DNA from: Pseudomonas libanensis
Lineage (GTDB): Bacteria > Pseudomonadota > Gammaproteobacteria > Pseudomonadales > Pseudomonadaceae
Assembly: GCF_001439685.1 (NCBI RefSeq)
Contig: NZ_JYLH01000021.1
Coordinates: 25,212-89,211 of the forward strand
DNA length: 64,000 bases
Direction of reading: 5' to 3'
This document shows positions 32,848-41,961 of the stretch, in pieces (the first letter of the stretch is position 1; every line of letters begins with the position of its first letter). The position numbers and the translations under genes were made by a program. Below the pieces are notes generated by a model, which saw nothing but the letters and a program-made list of their open reading frames with translations, made no database searches and had not been told where the DNA came from.

Positions 32848-34157
32848 AGTCGATCCAGCGGCGTTTGAGCCTGGGCCTGATCAGCGTGATGGTGGGCGTC
32901 GGCGTGGTGCTGGCACAAACCAGCCTGTGGCTGTTCGAGGCCGGTTTGCAGCGTTACCTGGAAGCGGGCCTGCGCAACGACAGTGAGAACCTGCTGGTGG
33001 CGCTGGTGCGTGGGCCAAACGGCGTACAGCTGGATGAGCAACGCCTGTCACCGGCCTATCAGCGACCGTTCTCCGGGCATTATTTCCGGATCGACTTTGC
33101 CGATGTCCATTGGCGTTCCCGTTCACTCTGGGACCAGGAACTGCCCAGGCTGCCCGAGGCGGGGCTCAAGGGCAACCTGCAGCTGGGGCCGGAAGGCCAG
33201 CAATTGCTGGTGTTGCGTTCGGACTACAAGCGCTTCGGCCTGCCGATTTCCATCAGCGTGGCCCAGGATTACACGCCCGTGCGGGAGAGTTTTCGCCTGA
33301 TGCGCCAGATTGGCCTGGTGATGGGGCTGGCGGCGCTGCTGCTGGTGCTGGTCCTGCAGCGAGTCACCGTGCGCCGCGCCCTGCGCCCACTGGAGACGGC
33401 GCGTAACCAGATCGCCCAACTGCAACAGGGCCAGCGCTCGCAGCTCGACACCCAGGTGCCGTTGGAGCTGGAACCGCTGGTGGCGCAGATCAACCATTTG
33501 CTGGCGCACACCGAAGACAGTCTCAAGCGTTCCCGCAATGCGCTCGGCAACCTGGGGCATGCGCTGAAAACCCCAATGGCGGTATTGCTGAGCGCGGCCT
33601 CCAGTGAGGCGCTCAAGGATCATCCGCAGTTGAGCCAGCTATTGCGCGGCCAACTGGAGCAAATCCAGCAACGCCTCAACCGCGAGCTCAACCGGGCACG
33701 GCTGGCTGGCGAAACCCTGCCGGGTGCATTGTTTGATTGTGAAAAAGAACTGCCCGGCCTGCTGGCGACCTTGAACATGATCCATGGCGACCATCTTGAT
33801 CTCAGCTATCACGTTTCGCCGGGCCTGCAATTGCCCTGGGACCGCGAGGACTTGCTGGAATTGCTTGGCAATCTGCTGGATAACGCCTGTAAGTGGGCGG
33901 ATGCCGATATTCGGCTGAGCGTCAGCGAAACCCAGCAAGGCTACCGGTTGGTGGTGGAGGACGACGGTCCCGGTATTCCCGAAGCCCAGCGTAACCAGGT
34001 CTTGGGCCGCGGCGCGCGACTGGACGAGCAAATTGACGGACATGGCCTGGGGTTGGGGATCGTGCGGGACATCGTCGAGGTGTGGGGCGGGACGTTGCAG
34101 TTACAGGAGAGTGAGCTGGGTGGGCTTAAGGTACTGATCGAATTACCCAAGCGGTAA
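32844..34157 (+). CDS. Sensor histidine kinase partner
   Basis: A 437-residue membrane kinase with transmembrane segments at about 7-29 and 155-175 around a periplasmic sensor region, then a HAMP-like linker. The dimerisation helix carries phospho-acceptor His239 (LGHALKTPMAVL). The ATPase domain has the N box (LLGNLLDNACKWA), G1 (VEDDGPGIP) and G2 (GHGLGLGIV). The layout resembles PhoQ-like kinases. The signal is unknown; the upstream PepSY proteins suggest an envelope cue. Confidence 0.92.
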   Translation: MKSIQRRLSLGLISVMVGVGVVLAQTSLWLFEAGLQRYLEAGLRNDSENLLVALVRGPNGVQLDEQRLSPAYQRPFSGHYFRIDFADVHWRSRSLWDQELPRLPEAGLKGNLQLGPEGQQLLVLRSDYKRFGLPISISVAQDYTPVRESFRLMRQIGLVMGLAALLLVLVLQRVTVRRALRPLETARNQIAQLQQGQRSQLDTQVPLELEPLVAQINHLLAHTEDSLKRSRNALGNLGHALKTPMAVLLSAASSEALKDHPQLSQLLRGQLEQIQQRLNRELNRARLAGETLPGALFDCEKELPGLLATLNMIHGDHLDLSYHVSPGLQLPWDREDLLELLGNLLDNACKWADADIRLSVSETQQGYRLVVEDDGPGIPEAQRNQVLGRGARLDEQIDGHGLGLGIVRDIVEVWGGTLQLQESELGGLKVLIELPKR

Positions 34158-34174
34158 TGCCCAGATGAATCTCT

Positions 34175-34262
34175 AAAAGTGTGGGGGCTTGCTCCCGTGG
34201 CGGCCTGACAGTCAACGGCTGCCCAACTGAGGCGTCGCGATCCAAATGTGGGGCTTGCCCCC
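34175..34262. repeat. REP-type repeats
   Basis: Degenerate REP units (gtgggggcttgctcccgtggcggcctgacag and tgtggggcttgcccccgatgagc) directly after the kinase gene and before the composite element. No gene is seen from 34158 to 34920. Confidence 0.65.
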
Positions 34263-34267
34263 GATGA

Positions 34268-34850
34268 GCATGGGTATCTACACAACTTCGGCACGAGGCT
34301 AAATCTGTGGCGAGGGAGCTTGCTCCCGTGACGGCCTGACAGCCGACGCTGATCTAGCTGACGCACCGCGATCCAAATGTGGGAGCTGGCTTGCCTGCGA
34401 AGGCGGCCTGCCAGCCGATGCCAATCTACCTGACACCCCGCAATCAAACTGTGGGAGCGGGCTTGCTCGCGAAGGCGGCCTGACAGGCGACACAGCTATA
34501 CCGGGTACATATCCATTCCTGCGGTAACGGCCACTTAGGGTTCCGCTCTGACAGCGGGTCACTTTGGAAAAGAGCCCCAAAGTAACCAAAGGGCTCTTGC
34601 CCCACCACTCGGCACCTCGCCTAGGCTCGGTGTGCCCGTAATTCGCCAGTGATTTGGGGGGCCGCCGCCACGCGCCATCCATGGCGCGGGGCGGCTAAAC
34701 CGGCATCCCTGCCGGTTTACCCCCCAAATCCCTGTCGAATTCCGGCCAGCGTGGTTTAACGGGGCGCCTGAGATCAAGATCAAGAGCGGCTCGCTTCGCA
34801 TCGTGGTTACGGTTGGGTCGGCTGATATAAAGTTGTGTAGATACCTATGC
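34268..34850. mobile_element. Composite TIR-bounded repeat element, copy A
   Basis: The ends are imperfect inverted repeats: 34268-34288 and 34830-34850 differ at one position over 21 bases. Inside are three REP units, then the cggtaacgg hairpin half also seen at 5.1 kb. A roughly 320-bp unit follows, with short palindromes (ccatccatggcgcgg, ccggcatccctgccgg) and a variable run of agatca. The unit from about 34502 onward is repeated nearly base for base in copy C. No transposase is encoded, so it is non-autonomous or a REPIN-derived mosaic. Confidence 0.7.
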
Positions 34851-34889
34851 CCCGATGAGGGCGTGTCAGTAAATACATCTGGGGCTGAC

Positions 34890-34918
34890 CCAGCGCCATC
34901 GGGGGCAAGCCCCCTCCC
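34890..34918. repeat. REP-type repeat
   Basis: One unit, catcgggggcaagccccctcccac, immediately after the chemoreceptor stop codon on the minus strand. Confidence 0.6.
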
Positions 34919-34920
34919 AC

Positions 34921-37068
34921 TTACACCCTGAACTGATCCATCAACCCCTGCTGTTGATTCGCCAGGCTGTTCAACGCCTGGCTGACCCGCGCCGATTCAT
35001 TGGCCTGCTCCGACAGCGACTCGGTCACATCGCGAATGGTCGCCACATTGTTGTTGATCTCTTCGGCCACCGCGCTTTGCTCTTCGGCGGCGCTGGCGAT
35101 CTGCAGGTTCATGTCGCTGATCACCGTGACCGCGTCGCCGATCTGGCGCAAGGCCGTGACGGCCTGACCGACCTGTTCGACACTGCCTTGGGCCTGGCGA
35201 TAGCTGTTGCCCATGGAGCCGACCACGTCAGTGGTGCCGCTTTGCAGTTGTTCGATCACCAGGCGGGTTTCTTCCACCGATTCCTGGGTGCGTCGCGCCA
35301 GGTTGCGCACTTCGTCGGCGACCACGGCAAAGCCCCGACCGGCTTCACCGGCACGGGCGGCCTCGATGGCGGCGTTGAGCGCCAGCAGGTTGGTCTGCTC
35401 GGCGATGCCGCGAATCACTTCGAGCACCAAGCCGATTTTTTCACTGTTGGCGGCCAGGCCTTCTACCTGGGTCATGGCGGTGCTCATGTCGGCGGCGAGG
35501 TCGCCAATGTTAACGGTGGTGCGGTCGATCACGGTCAAGCCTTCGCGGGTCGCCTGGTCGGCATCCCGTGCAGCCTGGGCCGCCTGGGCAGCGCTGCGCG
35601 CTACGTCCTGGGCGGTGGCGCTCATTTCATGGGAAGCAGTGGCCACCTGGTCTACCTGACGGTACTGCTGCTCCATGCCGGCGCTGGTTTGCGTGGCAAT
35701 CGCGGCGGACTGGTCGGCGGTGCCACGGGCGTCCTGCACCGAGCGTTTGACCTCGGCAATGATCGGTTGCAGCTTGTCGAGGAAGCGGTTGAACCAGCCG
35801 GCCAACTGGCCCAGTTCGTCCTGCTTGTCATAGGCCAGGCGCCGGGTCAGGTCACCTTCGCCGCTGGCGATATCTTCAAGCATGTGTGCCACGCCGAGGA
35901 TCGGCCGGGTCACGCTGCGCGCCATCAGCCACACCAGTATCAGGCCTACCACAGCGGCCAGCAGGCCCAGGCCAAGCTCCAGCAGGGTGCCTTTGGTATT
36001 GTCAGCGTCCAGCTGGGTTTTCAACGCCTCGGCGGGCGCCACCAGGACTTTTTCCGGTACATCCAGCAACACGCCCCACGGCTTGCCCCCAGGGATCGGC
36101 GCAAAGGGCGCCAGGACCTTGAGCTGATGACCGGCACGCAGGCTGTGGGTTTGAGTACTGCTGGCCAAGGCGCTGACCAACTGCGCGCCGCTGGCCGTAT
36201 CAACCTGAGCCAGGCGCTGGCTGAGCTTGCTGGCATCCGGGCTATAGCCGGCAAGCAAACCGGTCGGGCTGAGGATGCTGACCTGGGTCTGGCCGTCGTA
36301 CAGCTTCTGGCTGGCCTGTTGGCTCACGGCCTGCAGGCTGTTGAGGTTGATGTCCACCGACAGTGAGGCGATGACTTTGCCATTGACCATCAGCGGGAAC
36401 ACGATGCTGGTCATCAGCACGTCCTGGCCGTCGATCACATAAAAGTAGGGTTCGATCACACACGGCTTGAGCGTGGTGCGCGGGCAGGTGAACCAGGCGT
36501 TGGCTTTTTCGCCGCTGGGGCTGACGGAGGTGTCGGTCATGTCGCTTTCGGGCAGCGCCATCGAAGTGATCTTGCCCGGCGTCGGCTGCGACCAGTACAA
36601 GGCGAATCGGCCTTTGTCATTACTGCCCAGTTCCGCCTGGTTGGCGAACAACTCGTCCTTGCCGTCCAGTGCGTTGGCTTCGAACACCAGGGACAAACCC
36701 AACAGGTCGGGGTTGGCTTGCAGCGCGGCCTTGACCTGGCGGGTCAGGTCCTCGCGGGTGTCGAAAGCATCGAGAAAGCGCTTCTCTGCCTGCTCGCGCA
36801 GAAACAGCACCTGGCGGGAAAAGCCGTGACCGTACTGGTAGGCATCCATGAACTGCTGGCGAATGCCCAGCGCCTGTACTTCACCTTGGGCCTCGATGCG
36901 CGCCTGGGCGGCTTCGTCCAGCATCTGCATGCTGGAGGCCTTGACCTGCTCCGAGCTCTGCGCCATGCGATACAGCGACAGACCCACCAGCAGGGTCACG
37001 ATCCCCAGCAGGCACAGGCCCGCGAGCAGGGTGATTTTCCATTGAATGGAGAGCTGCCTGAGCGACAT
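34921..37068 (-). CDS. Methyl-accepting chemotaxis protein with large periplasmic sensor
   Basis: A 715-residue chemoreceptor. The first transmembrane helix is at about 12-32, followed by a long periplasmic region (about 35-365) of dCache type, with PYFYVIDGQDVLMTSIVFPL and GKVIASLSVDINL. The second helix is at about 367-390, then HAMP and the cytoplasmic signalling domain. The hairpin tip contains EQTNLLALNAAIEAARAGE. The ligand cannot be read; dCache receptors of pseudomonads often bind amino acids or amines. The ATG at 37068 was chosen for AAGGA upstream; eight extra codons further up lack a site. Confidence 0.93.
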   Translation of the reverse strand: MSLRQLSIQWKITLLAGLCLLGIVTLLVGLSLYRMAQSSEQVKASSMQMLDEAAQARIEAQGEVQALGIRQQFMDAYQYGHGFSRQVLFLREQAEKRFLDAFDTREDLTRQVKAALQANPDLLGLSLVFEANALDGKDELFANQAELGSNDKGRFALYWSQPTPGKITSMALPESDMTDTSVSPSGEKANAWFTCPRTTLKPCVIEPYFYVIDGQDVLMTSIVFPLMVNGKVIASLSVDINLNSLQAVSQQASQKLYDGQTQVSILSPTGLLAGYSPDASKLSQRLAQVDTASGAQLVSALASSTQTHSLRAGHQLKVLAPFAPIPGGKPWGVLLDVPEKVLVAPAEALKTQLDADNTKGTLLELGLGLLAAVVGLILVWLMARSVTRPILGVAHMLEDIASGEGDLTRRLAYDKQDELGQLAGWFNRFLDKLQPIIAEVKRSVQDARGTADQSAAIATQTSAGMEQQYRQVDQVATASHEMSATAQDVARSAAQAAQAARDADQATREGLTVIDRTTVNIGDLAADMSTAMTQVEGLAANSEKIGLVLEVIRGIAEQTNLLALNAAIEAARAGEAGRGFAVVADEVRNLARRTQESVEETRLVIEQLQSGTTDVVGSMGNSYRQAQGSVEQVGQAVTALRQIGDAVTVISDMNLQIASAAEEQSAVAEEINNNVATIRDVTESLSEQANESARVSQALNSLANQQQGLMDQFRV

Positions 37069-37300
37069 CGGGACATCCTTACCTGAAAGCACATGGAAAC
37101 AACTTATCGGCCGGCGTGCGTGGTTCTTTATTCAAACGATCAATTTAACCCTCAAAGCGGCGTCGTTTTTTGACATGCGCGCCTGCCTGCTGCAAAGTGC
37201 GCGCCCTCTAATAAGACCTCTTTCAAGCCTGCACGCCGGCAGTTGTTCCCATGGCCGTGCGCGGGCATGCCTGTCTTTTATGTTTTTGCTTGAGGTAACC

Positions 37301-38623
37301 ATGATTAACGCAGTCATCGCCGCGGTCGGCACCATGCTGGTACTCAGCCTGTCCCGCGTGCATGTGGTCATCGCCATTATTGTTGGCGCCCTGGTGGGCG
37401 GCTTGACGGGTGGCCTGGGGATCGACGCCACGCTCAAAGCTTTCAACAGCGGCTTAGGTGGCGGCGCAACCGTGGCTTTGTCCTACGCATTGCTCGGTGC
37501 TTTCGCGGTGGCAATTGCCAAGTCCGGCTTGGCCCACGCGCTGGCAGACAAAGCCTTGCTGCTGGTCGATCGCCAGGAAGCCAGCGGTGGCAGCCACGTC
37601 AAATGGTTGTTGATCGGCCTCTTGTGGGTGGTGGCGATTGCTTCGCAGAACATCCTGCCGATCCATATTGCGTTTATCCCGCTGCTGGTGCCGCCGCTGC
37701 TGTATGTGCTGACCAAGCTGCAACTGGACCGCCGCCTGATCGCCTGCGTGATGACCTTCGGCCTGATCACGCCGTACATGTTCCTGCCGGTGGGCTTCGG
37801 CAATATTTTCCTCAACCAGATTTTGCTGGCCAACGTGGCCAAGAGCGGGGTGGACATCAGCCAGGTCAATGTCACCCACGCCATGGGCCTGCCCGCGTTG
37901 GGCATGGTGGTCGGCCTGCTGGTGGCCGTGTTTATCAGCTACCGCAAGAAGCGCGTGTACGACCTGGAAAAAATCGAGCGCGTCGAGCAAGTGGCGGTGC
38001 AGTACAACCCTCTGACCCTGCTGGTGGCCGGCCTGGCAATTGCCTCGGCGTTTATCATCCAGCTGTGGTTGGACTCGATGATCATCGGCGCCCTGGCCGG
38101 GTTCCTGATCTTCTCGGTATCGGGCATCGTGCGCTGGCGCGACACCGATGACCTGTTCACTGAAGGCATGAAAATGATGGCGATGATCGGTTTCATCATG
38201 ATCGCCTCGTCGGGCTTTGCCGAAGTGCTCAAAGCCACCGGTGACGTGCGCTCGCTGGTAGAAGCCTCGGCGGCGTTCATCGGCCATAGCCGTGGGGTAG
38301 GGGCGTTGCTGATGCTGCTGGTGGGGCTGCTGGTGACCATGGGCATCGGCTCGTCGTTTTCCACGGTGCCGATCCTCGCGGCGATTTTCGTGCCGTTGTG
38401 TGTGCAGCTGGGCTTCAGCCCGTTGGCCATCGTGTGCATTGTCGGCACCGCCGGTGCGCTGGGCGATGCGGGCTCGCCTGCGTCGGATTCCACCCTCGGG
38501 CCCACCTCCGGCCTGAATGTCGATGGCCAGCACCACCATATCTGGGACACCGTGGTGCCGACCTTCCTGCACTACAACATCCCGCTGCTGGTGTTTGGGT
38601 GGCTGGCCGCGATGACGCTCTGA
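37301..38623 (+). CDS. GntP/YuiF-like Na+/H+ antiporter-family permease
   Basis: A 440-residue inner-membrane protein with about eleven to twelve helices. It resembles the Na+/H+ antiporter family proteins related to YuiF and histidine permeases. Marker segments are ASQNILPIHIAFIPLLVPPLL, ITPYMFLPVGFGNIFL, and a C-terminal GDAGSPASDSTLGPTSGLN loop. The ATG at 37301 follows GAGGT. It is divergent from the chemoreceptor; the 232-bp gap shows no further gene. A shared ligand between transporter and receptor is possible but unproved. Confidence 0.85.
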   Translation: MINAVIAAVGTMLVLSLSRVHVVIAIIVGALVGGLTGGLGIDATLKAFNSGLGGGATVALSYALLGAFAVAIAKSGLAHALADKALLLVDRQEASGGSHVKWLLIGLLWVVAIASQNILPIHIAFIPLLVPPLLYVLTKLQLDRRLIACVMTFGLITPYMFLPVGFGNIFLNQILLANVAKSGVDISQVNVTHAMGLPALGMVVGLLVAVFISYRKKRVYDLEKIERVEQVAVQYNPLTLLVAGLAIASAFIIQLWLDSMIIGALAGFLIFSVSGIVRWRDTDDLFTEGMKMMAMIGFIMIASSGFAEVLKATGDVRSLVEASAAFIGHSRGVGALLMLLVGLLVTMGIGSSFSTVPILAAIFVPLCVQLGFSPLAIVCIVGTAGALGDAGSPASDSTLGPTSGLNVDGQHHHIWDTVVPTFLHYNIPLLVFGWLAAMTL

Positions 38624-38631
38624 TGAACTCC

Positions 38632-38733
38632 CTGTAGGAGCAAACTTGCTCGCAAAAAACGTCAACGATAATGCGAAGAACCTGACACCCCGCAGGGTTC
38701 TCAGGTTCTTCGCGAGCAAGCTCGCTCCTACAG
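38632..38733. repeat. REPIN (inverted REP pair with palindromic spacer)
   Basis: Two REP arms in inverted orientation (38632-38653 and 38712-38733, ctgtaggagc...ctcgc and complement) enclose a spacer. The spacer itself holds a 13-bp perfect inverted repeat (38673-38685 with 38701-38713). The whole could fold into one long hairpin. Confidence 0.85.
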
Positions 38734-38789
38734 AAATCACTCACCTGGCCGTTAACCTCTCAAGTCGCCACTAACAAGAGAGAAAAGCC

Positions 38790-40469
38790 ATGCGTCTGAG
38801 TTTGAAGGCCAAAGTCCTGGCCCTTGCCGTAGTGCCTGTATTGTTGTTTGCCGTGGTCATCAGCCTGACCACCGTGTGGATTCTCCAGGGCCAGGCGCGC
38901 AACGAAGTGGATGAAACCCGCCAGCGCCTGCTCAACGACGCCAAGGCCACCCTGCAAGGTTATGTCGAAGTGGCCATGACCACCATCAAGCCGCTTTACG
39001 ATGCGGCAGCTCCCGGCGACACCGCGGTGCGGGCGCAGGTGGTCAAGTTGCTCTCCAATACCAGCTACGGCAAGGACGGCTATTTCTTCGGCTACGACTC
39101 CGAGACCATCCGCCTGTTCAAGGGCAACAGCCCGGACGGCGTGGGCAAAAGCTTCAAGGACAACCGCGACCCCAACGGCGTCTACGTCAATCGCGACCTG
39201 GTCAAGGTCGGCAAGGACGGTACCCACTACCTGCAATACAGCTCGACCCAGCCCGGCCAGACCGAACTGGTACCCAAGCTCGGCTATACCGAATACCTGC
39301 CCAAGTGGGACATGGTCATCGGTACTTCGGTGAACCTGGATGGTATCGAGGCCCAGGTGGCGGTGGTCGAAGCCAAGGTCGAGAAACGCATGGAAGGCGT
39401 GCTGCTGAGCATCCTCGGCGTCGCCGTGGTATTGCTGTTGGTAATCGCCGCCGTGGGCATGCTGGTGGCCAATACCATCCTGCGTCCACTGAGCCTGATG
39501 AAGGCCAACCTCGACGACATCGCTGCTGGCGAAGGCGACCTGACCCGCCGCCTGGCGATTACCAGCCAGGATGAGCTGGGCGACCTGGCCGGTGCCTTCA
39601 ATCGCTTTGTCGATAAAATCCATGGGTTGGTGCGCCAGATAACCGAAATGACCGCCCAGCTCACCGGGCTGGTCAGCCAGGTATCCGACCAGGCCCAGCG
39701 CTCCGAGCAAGCCATGGAACGCCAGCGCCACGAGACCGACCAAGTGGCCACCGCGATCAACCAGATGTCGTCCGCTGCCCATGAAGTGGCGCGCAGTGCT
39801 CAAGGCGCCGCTGTCGCCGCGCAACAGACCGATGCCGAAGGCCAGGCCGCCAAACGTGTGGTGGACGGCAGCATCGCGCAGATCCATGCGCTGGTGAACG
39901 ATATCCGCAGCAGTGGCGTGTCCCTGGACAGCCTGCAGCAGGATGTGTCGTCGATTGTCAGTGTGCTCAGCGTGATCCGCTCCATCGCCGAACAAACCAA
40001 CTTGCTGGCGCTCAATGCTGCCATTGAAGCCGCACGGGCCGGGGAGGCCGGGCGCGGGTTTGCCGTGGTCGCCGACGAAGTACGCGCCCTTGCCAGCCGC
40101 ACCCAGACCAGCACCCAGGAAATACAGGGTATGATCGACCGCCTGCAAAAAGGCACCGAGGCTGCCGTGGACGCAATGCGCCGCTCCAGCGATGCCGGCG
40201 ATGGCACCTCGGCCCAGGCCAACCAGGCCGGGGCGTCCCTGGACACCATGGCCCAGTTGATCGGCACCATCAACTCGATGAATGCGCAGATCGCCAGCGC
40301 TGCCGAGGAGCAAACCGCCGTGGCTGAAGAGATCAACCGTAGCGTGCATCAGATTGCCGTGGCGGTGGACAGCGTGGCTGATGAAACCCAGCTGGGTGCC
40401 CAGACTTCCCGCAGTCTGGCGGATCTGGGCCAGCGCCTGGGGCAGTTGGTCGGTCAGTTCAGGATCTGA
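38790..40469 (+). CDS. Methyl-accepting chemotaxis protein with single Cache domain
   Basis: A 559-residue chemoreceptor. The first membrane helix is at about 9-31, a periplasmic sCache_2 domain at about 35-190 (GKDGYFFGYDSETIRLF, GTHYLQYSSTQPGQTE and LPKWDMVIGTSVNLD), and the second helix at about 203-228. HAMP and the signalling domain follow, with tip EQTNLLALNAAIEAARAGE. P. aeruginosa PA2652 (malate receptor) has a similar layout, so a carboxylate ligand is a reasonable guess. It stands alone after a REPIN. Confidence 0.93.
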   Translation: MRLSLKAKVLALAVVPVLLFAVVISLTTVWILQGQARNEVDETRQRLLNDAKATLQGYVEVAMTTIKPLYDAAAPGDTAVRAQVVKLLSNTSYGKDGYFFGYDSETIRLFKGNSPDGVGKSFKDNRDPNGVYVNRDLVKVGKDGTHYLQYSSTQPGQTELVPKLGYTEYLPKWDMVIGTSVNLDGIEAQVAVVEAKVEKRMEGVLLSILGVAVVLLLVIAAVGMLVANTILRPLSLMKANLDDIAAGEGDLTRRLAITSQDELGDLAGAFNRFVDKIHGLVRQITEMTAQLTGLVSQVSDQAQRSEQAMERQRHETDQVATAINQMSSAAHEVARSAQGAAVAAQQTDAEGQAAKRVVDGSIAQIHALVNDIRSSGVSLDSLQQDVSSIVSVLSVIRSIAEQTNLLALNAAIEAARAGEAGRGFAVVADEVRALASRTQTSTQEIQGMIDRLQKGTEAAVDAMRRSSDAGDGTSAQANQAGASLDTMAQLIGTINSMNAQIASAAEEQTAVAEEINRSVHQIAVAVDSVADETQLGAQTSRSLADLGQRLGQLVGQFRI

Positions 40470-40473
40470 CCCT

Positions 40474-41787
40474 TCACAGGTCGCGCATCAGCAGGCCAAA
40501 ACGCAGGTCCATCTCGGCCGGCAAGGGCACATACACGGTGTGCCCGTCCCCCGGCGCCACCTCAATGGCTTCATCCTTGGCATTGCGCAAGGTGGCCAGG
40601 TCAAAGTGAAAGTTGCCGGCAGGCGTCATTAATTCCAAGTGATCGCCAACGGCAAAACGATTCTTCACCTTGACCTCAGCCAACTCGCCACGACGCTCGC
40701 CGGTCAACTCACCGACAAACTGCTGTCGCTCGGACACCGAGCTGCCGTTCTGGTAGTTCTGGTATTCGTCATGCACATGACGGCGCAGGAAACCTTCGGT
40801 GTAGCCGCGCTGGGCCAGGGACTCCAGGTTGGTCATCAAGCTGCGATCAAAGGCGCGCCCGGCCACCGCGTCATCGATGGCCTGGCGGTACACCTGGGTG
40901 GTGCGTGCACAATAGAAGTGGGATTTGGTGCGGCCTTCGATCTTCAACGAGTGCACGCCCATCTGCGCCAGGCGCTCCACATGCTGCACGGCGCGCAAGT
41001 CCTTGGCATTCATGATGTAGGTGCCATGTTCGTCTTCGAAGGCAGGCATTGATTCATCGGGTCGATTGGCTTCCTGCAGCAGGAATACCTGGTCGGTGGG
41101 CGTGCCGATCCCCAGCGTCGGCTGATATTGCTGGACGATATCGCCGGTCGCATTCTCCGCCGCGGGCGTGGCCTGGTATTTCCAGCGGCAGGCGTTGGTG
41201 CAGGTGCCTTGGTTGGCGTCGCGCTTGTTCATGTAGCCCGACAGCAGGCAACGTCCGGAATAGGCCATGCACAAGGCGCCATGTACGAACACCTCCAACT
41301 CCATGGCCGGTACGTGCTGGCGAATTTCATCGATCTCTTCCAGGGACAGCTCCCGCGACAGGATCACCCGGCAAATCCCTTGTTGCTGCCAGAACGCCAC
41401 GCTGGCCCAGTTCACCGTATTGGCCTGCACCGACAGGTGAATCGGCATCTGCGCAAAGTGCTGGCGCACCAGCATGATCAGCCCCGGGTCGGACATGATC
41501 AGCGCATCCGGGCCCATGGCGATCACGGGCGCCAGATCCTTGAGGAAGGTCTTGAGCTTGGCATTGTGCGGCGCGATGTTCACCACCACATAGAAGCGCT
41601 TGCCCTGGGCATGGGCTTCCTGGATGCCGAGGGCGAGGTTGGCGTGGTCAAACTCGTTGTTGCGTACCCGCAGGCTGTAGCGCGGCTGGCCGGCATAGAC
41701 CGCATCGGCGCCGTAGGCGAAGGCGTAGCGCATGTTCTTCAGGGTGCCAGCAGGGGCGAGCAGTTCGGGAGCAATTATCGGGAGCAT
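40474..41787 (-). CDS. trhP: tRNA hydroxylation protein TrhP (YegQ, U32 peptidase family)
   Basis: A 437-residue U32-family protein. E. coli YegQ/TrhP takes part in prephenate-dependent 5-hydroxylation of tRNA uridine-34. The U32 signature ELEVFVHGALCMAYSGRCLLSGYM is present, with the Cys cluster that holds an iron-sulphur cluster in this family (also TCTNACRW). The N-terminus PELLAPAGTLKNMRYAFAYGADAVY is typical. The ATG at 41787 was chosen over a TTG five codons upstream. Confidence 0.9.
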   Translation of the reverse strand: MLPIIAPELLAPAGTLKNMRYAFAYGADAVYAGQPRYSLRVRNNEFDHANLALGIQEAHAQGKRFYVVVNIAPHNAKLKTFLKDLAPVIAMGPDALIMSDPGLIMLVRQHFAQMPIHLSVQANTVNWASVAFWQQQGICRVILSRELSLEEIDEIRQHVPAMELEVFVHGALCMAYSGRCLLSGYMNKRDANQGTCTNACRWKYQATPAAENATGDIVQQYQPTLGIGTPTDQVFLLQEANRPDESMPAFEDEHGTYIMNAKDLRAVQHVERLAQMGVHSLKIEGRTKSHFYCARTTQVYRQAIDDAVAGRAFDRSLMTNLESLAQRGYTEGFLRRHVHDEYQNYQNGSSVSERQQFVGELTGERRGELAEVKVKNRFAVGDHLELMTPAGNFHFDLATLRNAKDEAIEVAPGDGHTVYVPLPAEMDLRFGLLMRDL

Positions 41788-41961
41788 GGGGGTGGGTCGC
41801 AAAAAGGCGCGAGGGTAGTGCAGAGGCGCGCGCGGTTCATTGACCCAGGTCTAAACAAGACGATCTATGCTTGTTCGATCAACAAGGGCACTCCCGGGTT
41901 TCGCCGCGGACTAAGCAACAGGGCCGACACCGGCCCTCTGCTTTTTTGACATGGATCGGAC

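Noticed and set aside
34175..34500. Closely spaced repeats as a CRISPR array
   Set aside because: The units are REP palindromes with variable spacing and no unique spacers of constant length; no cas genes are present.
34954..36366. 470-codon frame antisense to the first chemoreceptor; a similar 529-codon frame opposite the second (38760-40349)
   Set aside because: Both are the reverse frames of conserved MCP signalling domains, which is a frequent artefact.
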